NCBI GenBank assembly: GCA_021794855.1
Contig: JAJYPZ010000035.1
Location: 1 to 8,205 of the forward strand
Direction of reading: 5' to 3'
Length of the DNA: 8,205 nucleotides
Origin: Pseudomonadota bacterium
Lineage (GTDB): Bacteria; Pseudomonadota; Gammaproteobacteria; Burkholderiales; Sulfuriferulaceae
Shown here: positions 1 through 6,900 of the stretch, in pieces
How positions within the stretch are numbered: the first letter of the stretch is position 1
Layout of the letters: each line of letters starts with the position of its first letter
Made by a program: the position numbers and the translations under genes
The notes under the pieces: generated by a model
The model's input: only the letters and a program-made list of their open reading frames with translations
Database searches by the model: none
What the model was told of the DNA's origin: nothing

Positions 1-930
1 GACGACGGGATGCCGCGCAATCGTCGGAATGTTGTCCGGCGAACCGGGTCGCAGACCGCTCCAGTGCTGTTTCAATTTTGCATCGCGTAAAGCGGGAAAT
101 ACGCGTAAAGCATGATCGAGCAGTATATTTTTAGCTTCGGTGGTAGTGGATTTGTCGAAACCGACTTCTTCGAGCGTGCTGCCGACCAGAATATGACCGT
201 CCCGGCGTGGGATGATGTACATCTCTTCATGATAAACAATATGCCGCAGGCAATCCGGTTCGGCCTGAAACAGCAACATTTGCCCGCGCACCGGCCTGAC
301 GGTTTTAGCCGGCGGATGATCAGCTAAAACTTGCTGGCTCCAGGCGCCGGCGCAAGTGATGTACGTTTCTGCGCAAAGTTTGCCCTGGGCGGTGCTGACA
401 TGATTAACTCGATTTTCGTTCACGGCAATTCCCGATACGCCGGTATGCTCCAGCAGCCGTACCCCGCGAGCCAGCACCGCTGCACGCAGGGCTTTGACCA
501 GACGCGGATTGCGCACCTGCGCAACATCGGGCAACCACAGCGCAGGGCCGGTTTTCGTTAAGGCATCGGGCGACGCTATCGCGTGCAAAGGCCAATGGTA
601 GCGATCGCACCAGCTTTCGGCTGCCGCCTCGTCGTAAGGCGGCAATATTTCCATGCCGCAACGCCAGTATTCGGCATCGCGTCCCCCAGCCGATTCGACC
701 GCATTAATCCAGTCGGGGTACAACTCTGCGCTCAGATGGCATAAATCGTTGACCTCAGACGGGTATTGCCAGGGCAGAAGCGGCGCAAGTATGCCGCCGC
801 CAGCCCAAGAAGCTTCGGTGCCGACGGCGCTACGCTCGACGACGGTGACTGCGGCGCCTGCACCGGCCAGCCGAAATGCGGTCGCCAGGCCGATGATGCC
901 GCCGCCGATGATGAGGATGTCTGGATTCAA
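1..930 (-). CDS. thiO: Glycine oxidase ThiO, FAD-dependent (C-terminus outside window)
   Basis: An open frame of 310 codons runs off the window start. It reads as an FAD-dependent oxidase of the DAO/ThiO family, which oxidises glycine to iminoglycine for the thiazole ring of thiamine in the cytoplasm. Visible signs are a Rossmann dinucleotide motif GGGIIG at residues 9-14, an acidic Glu32 ending the second strand (VTVVE), the family motif EASWAGGGILAP at 39-50, RPVRGQML near 212-219, YIIPRRDGHILVGST near 238-252, and HWSGLRPGSPDNIP near 289-302. The family is usually about 350-370 residues, so some 50 residues are missing at the window edge. The frame has no internal stop. The only conventional start after the upstream in-frame TAA is a TTG at 928-930 without a Shine-Dalgarno at normal distance, so the true start is uncertain. 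It is divergent from the pilus operon and functionally unrelated to it. Confidence 0.9.
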   Translation of the reverse strand, partial: MNPDILIIGGGIIGLATAFRLAGAGAAVTVVERSAVGTEASWAGGGILAPLLPWQYPSEVNDLCHLSAELYPDWINAVESAGGRDAEYWRCGMEILPPYDEAAAESWCDRYHWPLHAIASPDALTKTGPALWLPDVAQVRNPRLVKALRAAVLARGVRLLEHTGVSGIAVNENRVNHVSTAQGKLCAETYITCAGAWSQQVLADHPPAKTVRPVRGQMLLFQAEPDCLRHIVYHEEMYIIPRRDGHILVGSTLEEVGFDKSTTTEAKNILLDHALRVFPALRDAKLKQHWSGLRPGSPDNIPTIARHPVV

Positions 931-971
931 GGGGTTTGTAACGTAAACAAAAATATATTTTACCGCTTATT

Positions 972-978
972 CTCCTTT
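972..978 (-). promoter_or_regulatory. Consensus Shine-Dalgarno AAAGGAG upstream of thiO
   Basis: AAAGGAG on the minus strand is a near-perfect ribosome binding site. Eight nt downstream, where a start is expected, lies the codon GTA (961-963), in frame with thiO and two codons after an in-frame TAA. The only conventional start in frame is the TTG at 928-930, 41 nt away. Either initiation uses an unusual codon here, or an original GTG/ATG start has been altered. Confidence 0.55.
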
Positions 979-988
979 CAGGGACAAA

Positions 989-1019
989 AATAGACCGTTG
1001 GTCGAGTAATGATAGTCAA
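989..1019 (-). promoter_or_regulatory. Weak sigma-70-like promoter candidate for thiO
   Basis: On the minus strand TTGACT (1019-1014) resembles a -35 box. TCTATT (994-989), 19 nt downstream, is a poor -10 box, matching TATAAT at four of six positions. It lies directly upstream of the AAAGGAG site, which is the right place for a thiO promoter, but the spacing is long and the match weak. No convincing sigma-70 or sigma-54 promoter for the plus-strand pilus operon was seen in the rest of the 118-nt divergent gap. Confidence 0.22.
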
Positions 1020-1027
1020 CTGTGACT
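1014..1027. repeat. Short inverted repeat AGTCA-ACTG-TGACT in the divergent intergenic region
   Basis: AGTCA (1014-1018) and TGACT (1023-1027) are perfect 5-bp inverted arms around ACTG. A second short inverted repeat, GACC-GTT-GGTC, lies at 993-1003. Together they occupy the middle of the only sizeable gap (931-1048), between the divergent thiO gene and the pilus operon, and the first overlaps the candidate thiO -35 box. They could be an operator, but 4-5 bp arms also arise by chance. Confidence 0.3.
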
Positions 1028-1048
1028 GCGGTTATTATTATTCAAACT

Positions 1049-1597
1049 ATGAAAAAAGTGCTTATTATAAATCGATGGGATGCTTCGGGTTTTACTTTGA
1101 TCGAATTAATGGTCGCTATTGGTGTAGCCGCAATTTTGCTGGCGATAGCTGTGCCGAGCTTCCAGACGATATTTAACAGCAACCGTGTCGTTACTGTAAC
1201 CAATGACTACATTACCGCATTGAATTATGCCCGCAGCCAAGCAGTAAAAGGCGGAGCGATTACCACACTTTGCATGTCAAATAACGGTAGTAACTGTACG
1301 GGCAGTAGCGGCTGGAGCAACGGTTGGATCGTTTGGTCTGATCTGAACTCAAACGGGGTGATGGATACCGGCGAGTTGATGCAGAGTCACGGTCCTATCA
1401 ATGCTGGCGATGTTGCGATGGGTGGTACGCAAAGCAGCTTCAGTTTTAACGGGCTGGGAGCGTTAACGACAACCACAGGGGGTGATAGATTTAATATATG
1501 TACTCCTAGTGAATTGTCGATATCCAATACTGTCACGGTCGATCCTTCCGGCCATTTGCGGAATGTCGTTAATCCAACTCTTACTACGTGTCCGTAA
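1049..1597 (+). CDS. fimT: GspH/FimT-family minor pilin (FimT/FimU)
   Basis: This 182-residue prepilin opens the minor pilin operon. It has a 14-residue leader ending in SG, then FTLIELMVAIGV (cleavage G14/F15, Glu5 at residue 19) and a hydrophobic helix to about residue 38. The motif GWIVWSDLNSNGVMDTGE (92-109) is typical of the FimT/GspH family and contains an EF-hand-like loop D98-E109. Cysteines at 75, 83, 151 and 181 could form two disulfides. Near the C-terminus GHLR (168-171) sits where FimT proteins carry the DNA-binding GRxR. The protein should be cleaved by PilD and join the minor pilin complex. By position it matches P. aeruginosa FimU; by domain it is FimT/GspH. The ATG at 1049 is chosen because it gives a standard leader; a GTG at 1022 would add nine residues. 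Neither start has a clear Shine-Dalgarno. Confidence 0.88.
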   Translation: MKKVLIINRWDASGFTLIELMVAIGVAAILLAIAVPSFQTIFNSNRVVTVTNDYITALNYARSQAVKGGAITTLCMSNNGSNCTGSSGWSNGWIVWSDLNSNGVMDTGELMQSHGPINAGDVAMGGTQSSFSFNGLGALTTTTGGDRFNICTPSELSISNTVTVDPSGHLRNVVNPTLTTCP

Positions 1598-1600
1598 GGA
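1596..1600 (+). promoter_or_regulatory. Shine-Dalgarno AAGGA that selects the pilV start
   Basis: AAGGA overlaps the fimT stop codon and lies 8 nt before the ATG at 1609. The competing ATG at 1600 overlaps this site and has no spacing, so 1609 is the better start. Confidence 0.55.
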
Positions 1601-1608
1601 TGATCAAA

Positions 1609-2046
1609 ATGCGACAGCGCGGTTTTACTATTTTGGAAGTGTTGGTGGCTCTGGTCATCACGTCGATAGGTTTGATCGGTTTGGTTGGTCTCACCATGAC
1701 CAGTGCCAAAAATAATCAAAGTGCCTATCAGCGTTCGCAAGCGAGCTGGATGGCGTACGGCATTATTGATTGTATGCGAGCTAACCGTACTGCTGCGCAA
1801 AACGGTGCTTACAATGTTGCGCTGGGAAGCACGCCATCGGGAAGCGGAATCGCCAACACTGATTTGACAGTATGGGAGCAAAGTTTGTCCAACACGTTTC
1901 CAGCCGGCAAGGGGGCGGTAACTGTGCAGAGCGGTATTGCTACGGTTACGGTCAGCTGGGACGATAGTCGCGGACTCGGCACTTTGAACGCCAATGGCTT
2001 TGTCGGAAATGCTGCGCAATCGGTCACTATAGAGTCGCTATTATGA
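1609..2046 (+). CDS. pilV: Type IV pilus minor pilin PilV
   Basis: This is a 145-residue minor pilin with a very short five-residue leader (MRQRG), then FTILEVLVALVITSIGLIGLVG, which is the typical PilV N-terminus with Glu5 at residue 10. The central segment CMRANRTAAQNGAY matches the family's DRMRANxxxxxxGxY region. The C-terminal VTVSWDD is the usual beta-strand motif. Only one cysteine is present, replacing the common Arg before MRAN, so no intramolecular disulfide is possible. It lies 11 nt after fimT and its stop overlaps the pilW start as ATGA, implying translational coupling. In the known system PilV joins PilW, PilX and FimU in an inner-membrane priming complex. Starts at 1600 or at GTG 1588 are possible but less likely. 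Confidence 0.88.
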   Translation: MRQRGFTILEVLVALVITSIGLIGLVGLTMTSAKNNQSAYQRSQASWMAYGIIDCMRANRTAAQNGAYNVALGSTPSGSGIANTDLTVWEQSLSNTFPAGKGAVTVQSGIATVTVSWDDSRGLGTLNANGFVGNAAQSVTIESLL

Positions 2047-3107
2047 ACCTTTATCGATTACCGTTTTCGCGACAGAGTGGTTTCTCTCTGATGGAGTTGA
2101 TGATAGCAGTCAGTATCGGCTTTATCGGTGTTGCGGCCGCCAGTTATTTATATCTGGGTAACCGGCAGACCTTTCGCATGCAGAGCAGTATGTCCGCCAT
2201 ACAGGAAAATAGCCGTTTTGCTTTGGACACGATGAGCGAGAACATCCGTATGGCGGGCTATATGGGATGTGGCAACATAGCTGGCATTACGGTAAACGAT
2301 ATAACGCAGAGTCCGCGAATCGCACCGCCTGTAGGTTTGCAAATATTTCCTGCAGGGGCCGGCTGGACGCCTCCAGCAGGCATTATCAGAGTGACCGGAG
2401 ATGTATTGCGGGTGTCGCAGGCAGGTTCTACCGGCGTCACTTTAACTGGAAATATGTCGGTCCCTACAGCCAATATTCAAATCGGGGGCAATCCGAGTGC
2501 TTTCGTTGCCGGAAATGTATTAATGGTTAGCGACTGCCAGAACGCGGATGTATTTGTGGCCACTAACGTATCGAGCGGAGCGGGAACTGTAACGATCGCC
2601 CATGCCAATAATGTCAATACCGCCAATTTTTTGTCTAAAACCTATGGAACTACGTCTCCTCCGGCACAGGTTTATACTTTCCTGCAGACCGATTATTTTG
2701 TCGGTTGTCCTTCCGCTGCGTGGAATGGCTCTGTTTGCAGTCTGCCTGAGGCATTGTATGAGGTGGTAAACAATGGGGCTCCGCTAGCGCTGGTGGATAA
2801 TGTTGAAAATATGGCTTTTTCCTTAGGCGTCGGTACGGTATCGGGAGCGGTGTCTTCTTATCAGACACCCGCCACGGTGGCGGCAGCCAATAACTGGGCA
2901 AACGTGCTATCGGTCCAGGTGCATTTGCTGATGGTAGGCGGTCCCGCCTATGACCCCAGCAGTAATGTCGCGGTGATTGCGCAGCCCTTTACATTTCCGG
3001 CTAGCAATACTTTTCCTCCTACTAATCAGGGGGTTACTTATCCCGCTGACCGACGTCTGCGTGAGGAAGTTATCGCGACTGTCGCTATTCGTAATCGTTT
3101 GCCTTAA
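2043..3107 (+). CDS. pilW: Type IV pilus minor pilin / assembly protein PilW
   Basis: This 354-residue prepilin has leader MNLYRLPFSRQSG, cleavage before F14, Glu5 at residue 18 and a hydrophobic helix to about residue 38. Family signatures are MSAIQENSRFALDTMSENIRMAGYMGC (residues 50-76, given here only for recognition of its parts), the late motif LVDNVENMAFSLGV (250-263), and the C-terminal RRLREEVIATVAIRNRLP. Cysteines are at 76, 165, 222 and 232; the last two probably close a small loop. Length is normal for PilW. It starts inside the pilV stop (ATGA), and the weak upstream ribosome site fits coupled translation. In P. aeruginosa PilW works with PilX and PilY1 in pilus priming and in surface-contact signalling. 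Confidence 0.92.
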   Translation: MNLYRLPFSRQSGFSLMELMIAVSIGFIGVAAASYLYLGNRQTFRMQSSMSAIQENSRFALDTMSENIRMAGYMGCGNIAGITVNDITQSPRIAPPVGLQIFPAGAGWTPPAGIIRVTGDVLRVSQAGSTGVTLTGNMSVPTANIQIGGNPSAFVAGNVLMVSDCQNADVFVATNVSSGAGTVTIAHANNVNTANFLSKTYGTTSPPAQVYTFLQTDYFVGCPSAAWNGSVCSLPEALYEVVNNGAPLALVDNVENMAFSLGVGTVSGAVSSYQTPATVAAANNWANVLSVQVHLLMVGGPAYDPSSNVAVIAQPFTFPASNTFPPTNQGVTYPADRRLREEVIATVAIRNRLP

Positions 3108-3109
3108 TC

Positions 3110-3646
3110 ATGAATAAATATATTATTTCTTCTAGGCAATCGGGCATGGTCCTGATGATAAGCCTGATTTTTCTCGTGCTGCTCACTTTACTGGCGATCT
3201 CGGGAATGCAGGGAACGATTATGCAAGAACGCATGGCAGGAAATACCCGCGATCGTATGATCGCTCTGGAAGCGGCTGAAGCGGCATTACGGACTGCAGC
3301 AGATATTTTGGGTACTCCGGGACTGCCGAGCGGAATCGGCATTTATATGATTCCGCCTCCTAATTCAACATCGCCGGCAGCAACGTTTACCTCTACTCAG
3401 CAATGGGATACTTATCCCTGGGCGACCAGCGCTGCCACTCTTTCTAATGGCAGCATTAACGGTGTAGCGCAGCAACCACAATACGTGATAGAAAGGCTGT
3501 CTACTACGCCACCGACGAATGGTGCGCAAGTCACGGCAATAGGATTCGCTCCGGGAGCCGGTCACGGATATTTTCGTATTACGAGCCGGGGCGTCGGAGC
3601 TACGGTCAATGCTTCAGTGATTTTGCAAGAATATTATGTACGTTAA
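3110..3646 (+). CDS. pilX: Type IV pilus minor pilin-like assembly protein PilX
   Basis: This 178-residue protein has the PilX N-terminal domain: GMVLMISLIFLVLLTLLAIS (residues 12-31), then MQERMAGNTRDRMIALEAAE and AALR, the family's most conserved block. After the presumed cleavage at G12/M13 the fifth mature residue is Ile rather than Glu, which is usual for PilX and fits a role as an atypical, probably tip-proximal subunit. C-terminal YFRITSRGVGATVNASVILQ is the usual beta-sheet edge. There are no cysteines, unlike the neighbouring minor pilins. It starts 2 nt after the pilW stop with no clear Shine-Dalgarno, so it is probably coupled to pilW. Confidence 0.9.
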   Translation: MNKYIISSRQSGMVLMISLIFLVLLTLLAISGMQGTIMQERMAGNTRDRMIALEAAEAALRTAADILGTPGLPSGIGIYMIPPPNSTSPAATFTSTQQWDTYPWATSAATLSNGSINGVAQQPQYVIERLSTTPPTNGAQVTAIGFAPGAGHGYFRITSRGVGATVNASVILQEYYVR

Positions 3647-3650
3647 AGGA
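3645..3650 (+). promoter_or_regulatory. Shine-Dalgarno AAAGGA for the small secreted protein gene
   Basis: AAAGGA begins within the pilX stop codon and ends 7 nt before the ATG at 3658. It supports real translation of the small gene. An earlier ATG at 3651 abuts the site and opens a different 40-codon frame with no recognisable features. Confidence 0.6.
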
Positions 3651-3657
3651 ATGCATC

Positions 3658-3882
3658 ATGAAAACGAATTCATATGGAGTAGCGCTACTAATTTGGCTGT
3701 TATTCGGAGGCATGTCTTCGGCTCTGGCTATGGTGCATGCCGTCCCCGCAGGAGGACAAAAATCCGTGGCTGATAACAAAAAGAATAACATTAAGAAGAA
3801 ATCCAGCGAAGTAGCGCCGCCTGCTTATCAAAAAAGCAAGATTATCCCGCTGACTATGCCTGCGGTTAAGCAAAGCCGATAA
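3658..3882 (+). CDS. Small secreted lysine-rich protein of unknown function, between pilX and pilY1
   Basis: I do not recognise this 74-residue protein. Residues 1-24 form a good Sec signal peptide: Lys2, a hydrophobic core VALLIWLLFGGM, and a likely cut after SSALA (A24). The mature part is about 50 residues with nine Lys, one Arg, one Asp and one Glu, so it is strongly basic. A NKKNNIKKK patch lies near residues 40-48 and a Pro-containing tail near 53-71. It has no cysteine, no lipobox and no second membrane segment. A good Shine-Dalgarno, tight spacing (11 nt after pilX, 32 nt before pilY1) and a matching signal peptide argue that it is a real operon member. In P. aeruginosa a small gene, pilY2, lies on the other side of pilY1; no similarity is claimed. 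A role in periplasmic handling of PilY1 or the minor pilins is inference only. Confidence 0.75.
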   Translation: MKTNSYGVALLIWLLFGGMSSALAMVHAVPAGGQKSVADNKKNNIKKKSSEVAPPAYQKSKIIPLTMPAVKQSR

Positions 3883-3897
3883 ATCGGTATTGGTTTT

Positions 3898-3906
3898 GGA
3901 AAGGGG
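3898..3906 (+). promoter_or_regulatory. Shine-Dalgarno GGAAAGGGG of pilY1
   Basis: A purine-rich GGAAAGGGG ends 8 nt before the ATG at 3915. Together with the signal peptide that follows directly, it fixes the pilY1 start. Confidence 0.5.
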
Positions 3907-3914
3907 TAATTATC

Positions 3915-6900
3915 ATGAATTCACTGCCGTCGCATCAATTTGTTTTTTTACGTATAGTGATCGGCCGATGCATCTATTTGATTCTTCGGCTGATACCGTT
4001 GATTCTATTGTTTGCCTTCGGAATGGAGACAGCGTATGCCGTAACCATATCGAATACGCCTCTTTATCTCGGCACCAGCGCGCTGCCGAATGCGTTGCTC
4101 ACGCTTTCAAATTCGCAGAATATGGATGAGAACGGCAATCCGTCGGATGGTTTTCCTGTCGGGGCAGCCGTCGGTGGCAGTAGCCCGAATAGTAAATCGG
4201 AAATTGCCAGGAGCGTGATCCGCAATCTGGTCGGCAGTTATGCGGGTCAAATTAATATGGGGTTGATGACTTTCCAGCAAAGCATTCCTTCTTCCTATTT
4301 CATCTATAACTCGTTTTACGATGCCAGTTATAACCCCGCCAATTACTCGCCAACTCCGCTTGTTGCCAAAAATTCCACTACCAAGAATTATCGCGTCGTT
4401 AATCCGGCCGATACATCCAATTACATTTATTATAATTGGCCATCGCCTTTTTACGATAATCCGGCACAGCCTTACCCTTACAATTTCTGTTATTCCAATA
4501 CGGCAAAATTCGATAACACAACCAACATCACAACCCACGACTATTACCGCTGCTTCAATACCAAAACAGGCACCAGTGACGGCATCGTTTCACCTTTGCC
4601 CACATCGAGTACGGCAACCAGCGCCGAACAGAATTATGGTTATTCGGGGAGTGTTATTTATGAAGGCTATTTTGTGCCTACGGATACCGATTATGCAACC
4701 AATACGCTCGATTTCGGTGCAGAAGTTCCTTCGGTTTATACTGCGACCGCCTGGTTTTCCTCAACTTCGCCCGGCGGCGGTTATCTGCAAGTGCCGGTGG
4801 CAGCTTTGACTTCATCGCAGCAGACCGCAATTGACAATAAACTCACCTGTAATGTACCGGTAGCGCCGAGCGATGCTCCAAACCCCAATCCCACGCCGAC
4901 TTCCGCTCCATGTAATAGTAATAGCAGCCCTACCGGCAGCAGTATTCTGAATGCCGGCTTGACAGCTATTGCCGGTACTTTGGGTGCAAATCAGCTGTAT
5001 TTTTCAGGGGGAACGAATTCCTCTGAAGGATTTGGGACAAATACATTGCCGAATTCCTGCCACAAGAATTATGCAGTGCTGTTAACCAACGGATTACCCA
5101 GTGTAAATGCGCAAGGACAAGTGCCCAAGCTGTCGAACGGACAGGTCGATATCTGCACCCTTACCAGCCAGGCGGTGGCGGCAGCCAGCAGCTTGTATAG
5201 TTCAGGCGTACAGCTTTATGTAGTTGGTTACGCGATTTTGCCCCAAGTTCTGCAAAATTATACGGCTTTATGCGGGAATACTACGAGTCCGCTGGATCAA
5301 CTGGCAATTGCAGGCGGCACTAATCAGTCTTATTCAGCCAGCGATGCGACGACCCTGCAAGCGACGCTGGATGGGGTCTTCAATAATATCGTGCAATCAG
5401 CCGGCTCTTCATCGGCATTGTCTTCTAATTCCACGAGCATCAACGGAAATTCATTTGTTTATCAGGCTAGTTTTAACAGTACTGATTGGTCTGGGCATTT
5501 AAAAGCGTTTTCGGAAACGGCGACTGGCCTCAATACATCGCCGAGTTGGGATGCCGCTAGTCTGATACCTGCGCCGGCATCACGGTCGATTTTTACCTGG
5601 AATGGTACTAATGGCGTCAGTTTTTCTTGGAGCAATCTGACTGCCACCGAACAGTGTTATTTATCTTCACAGTTACCCGGTTGCAGTCTCACTGCAACGG
5701 AAACGACCAACGGACAGAATGTGCTGGATTATCTGCTTGGGACTCCCGTTGCAGGTTTCCGCGTTCGCAGTACGCTTTTGGGCGATATTATGAATTCCAG
5801 TCCGCTTTATCTGAGTAACGATGACTACGGCTATTCCATTCTTGCTGGAACAGAAGGTTCAACATATCCTGCGTATGTCCAGAACAAGACGTCAAACACA
5901 CCCATGCTTTATGTCGGAGCGAATGACGGTATGCTGCATGGATTCAATGCGAATACGGGAGTCGAGGCATTCGGTTATGTGCCGAGCGCCGTGTACGCAC
6001 ATTTGCCTGATTTGACATTGTCAACTTATCCCAACCATCACGAATACTTCGTCGACGGTTCTCCAGGTAGCGGCGATGCGTATTATGCCGGTTCATGGCA
6101 TACGATACTGGTCGGAACCATGGGCGCAACCAGCGGTACCGATGCCATCTTTTCGCTGGACATTACTAATCCCGGCAGCATGAGTGCTGGTAATGCGTTA
6201 TGGGAAGTGACCGATGCGAACGATCTGGGCGCAACATGGGGGTCTGCAACGGTAGCACGTTTTAACGACGGCCATTATTATGCGGTGGTAAATAATGGCT
6301 ATAACAGTGTAAACAAGCATGCTGTTTTATTTCTGATTCAAGTGGATAATCCCGCTAACATTATTAAACTGGATACGGGAGTGGGTGGCGGGACTGTCGA
6401 TAATGGATTGTCGGCCGCCACTTTACTGGATGTCGATGGCAATGGCACAATAGACGCGATATATGCAGGCGATTTGCAGGGGAACTTGTGGAAATTTGAT
6501 GTAAGTGGCACCACTTCAAACAAATGGAAAGTTGCTTTTGGTAGCGGCACAAACAAATTACCCTTGTTTCATGCTCAAGATGCTGCCGGAAACGTGCAGC
6601 CCATAACAGCGCCGCTGCAATTGGGTAGCGTACCGAATGGTGCGACCGGAACAGCCATCGTGTTTTTTGGCACCGGCCAATATCTGAATACGACGGATCT
6701 GAGCAATATGTCTACCCAAAGTTTGTACGGTGTACTGGATAGCAGTACTTATTCGACTTCTACGGGTGGGTTTAGCGGCGGTACGAGTAATTTTAACCGC
6801 ACGACCAAAATTAACGGCAATCTTGTACTGGTCAAGCAATCGATAATTTATGAAAGTGCAGGAGTTCGAGCCGTTTCGACGAATACCGTGGACTATACGA

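Noticed and set aside
601..608. GCGATCGC palindrome, also at 7173-7180
   Set aside because: Only two copies in 8.2 kb, both inside genes; this is far from the density of cyanobacterial HIP1 and fits chance.
112..993. Several plus-strand and alternate minus-strand open frames at the left end
   Set aside because: All lie across the thiO frame, whose motifs are unmistakable; their translations show no family features.
1387..2019. Long antisense open frame (210 codons) across fimT and pilV
   Set aside because: It opposes two well-supported pilin genes, has no recognisable domain, no signal peptide and no ribosome site; its length reflects codon bias of the sense genes.
3110..3199. Missing Glu5 in PilX as a defect
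   Set aside because: PilX family members commonly lack Glu5, so this is a family trait rather than a mutation.
3890..4129. A plus-strand frame starting just before pilY1
   Set aside because: It overlaps the pilY1 signal peptide region in another frame; pilY1 has the better ribosome site and a clear secretion signal.
4122..4148. DENGNPSD in PilY1 as a second calcium loop next to the degenerate MIDAS
   Set aside because: The acidic/amide spacing is one residue short of the DxDxDGxxD pattern and no glutamate follows at position 12.
4107..4809. Overlapping antisense and alternate-frame open frames inside pilY1
   Set aside because: Low-complexity Ile/Arg/Pro-rich translations that are frame shadows of the Asn/Tyr/Ser-rich PilY1 insert.
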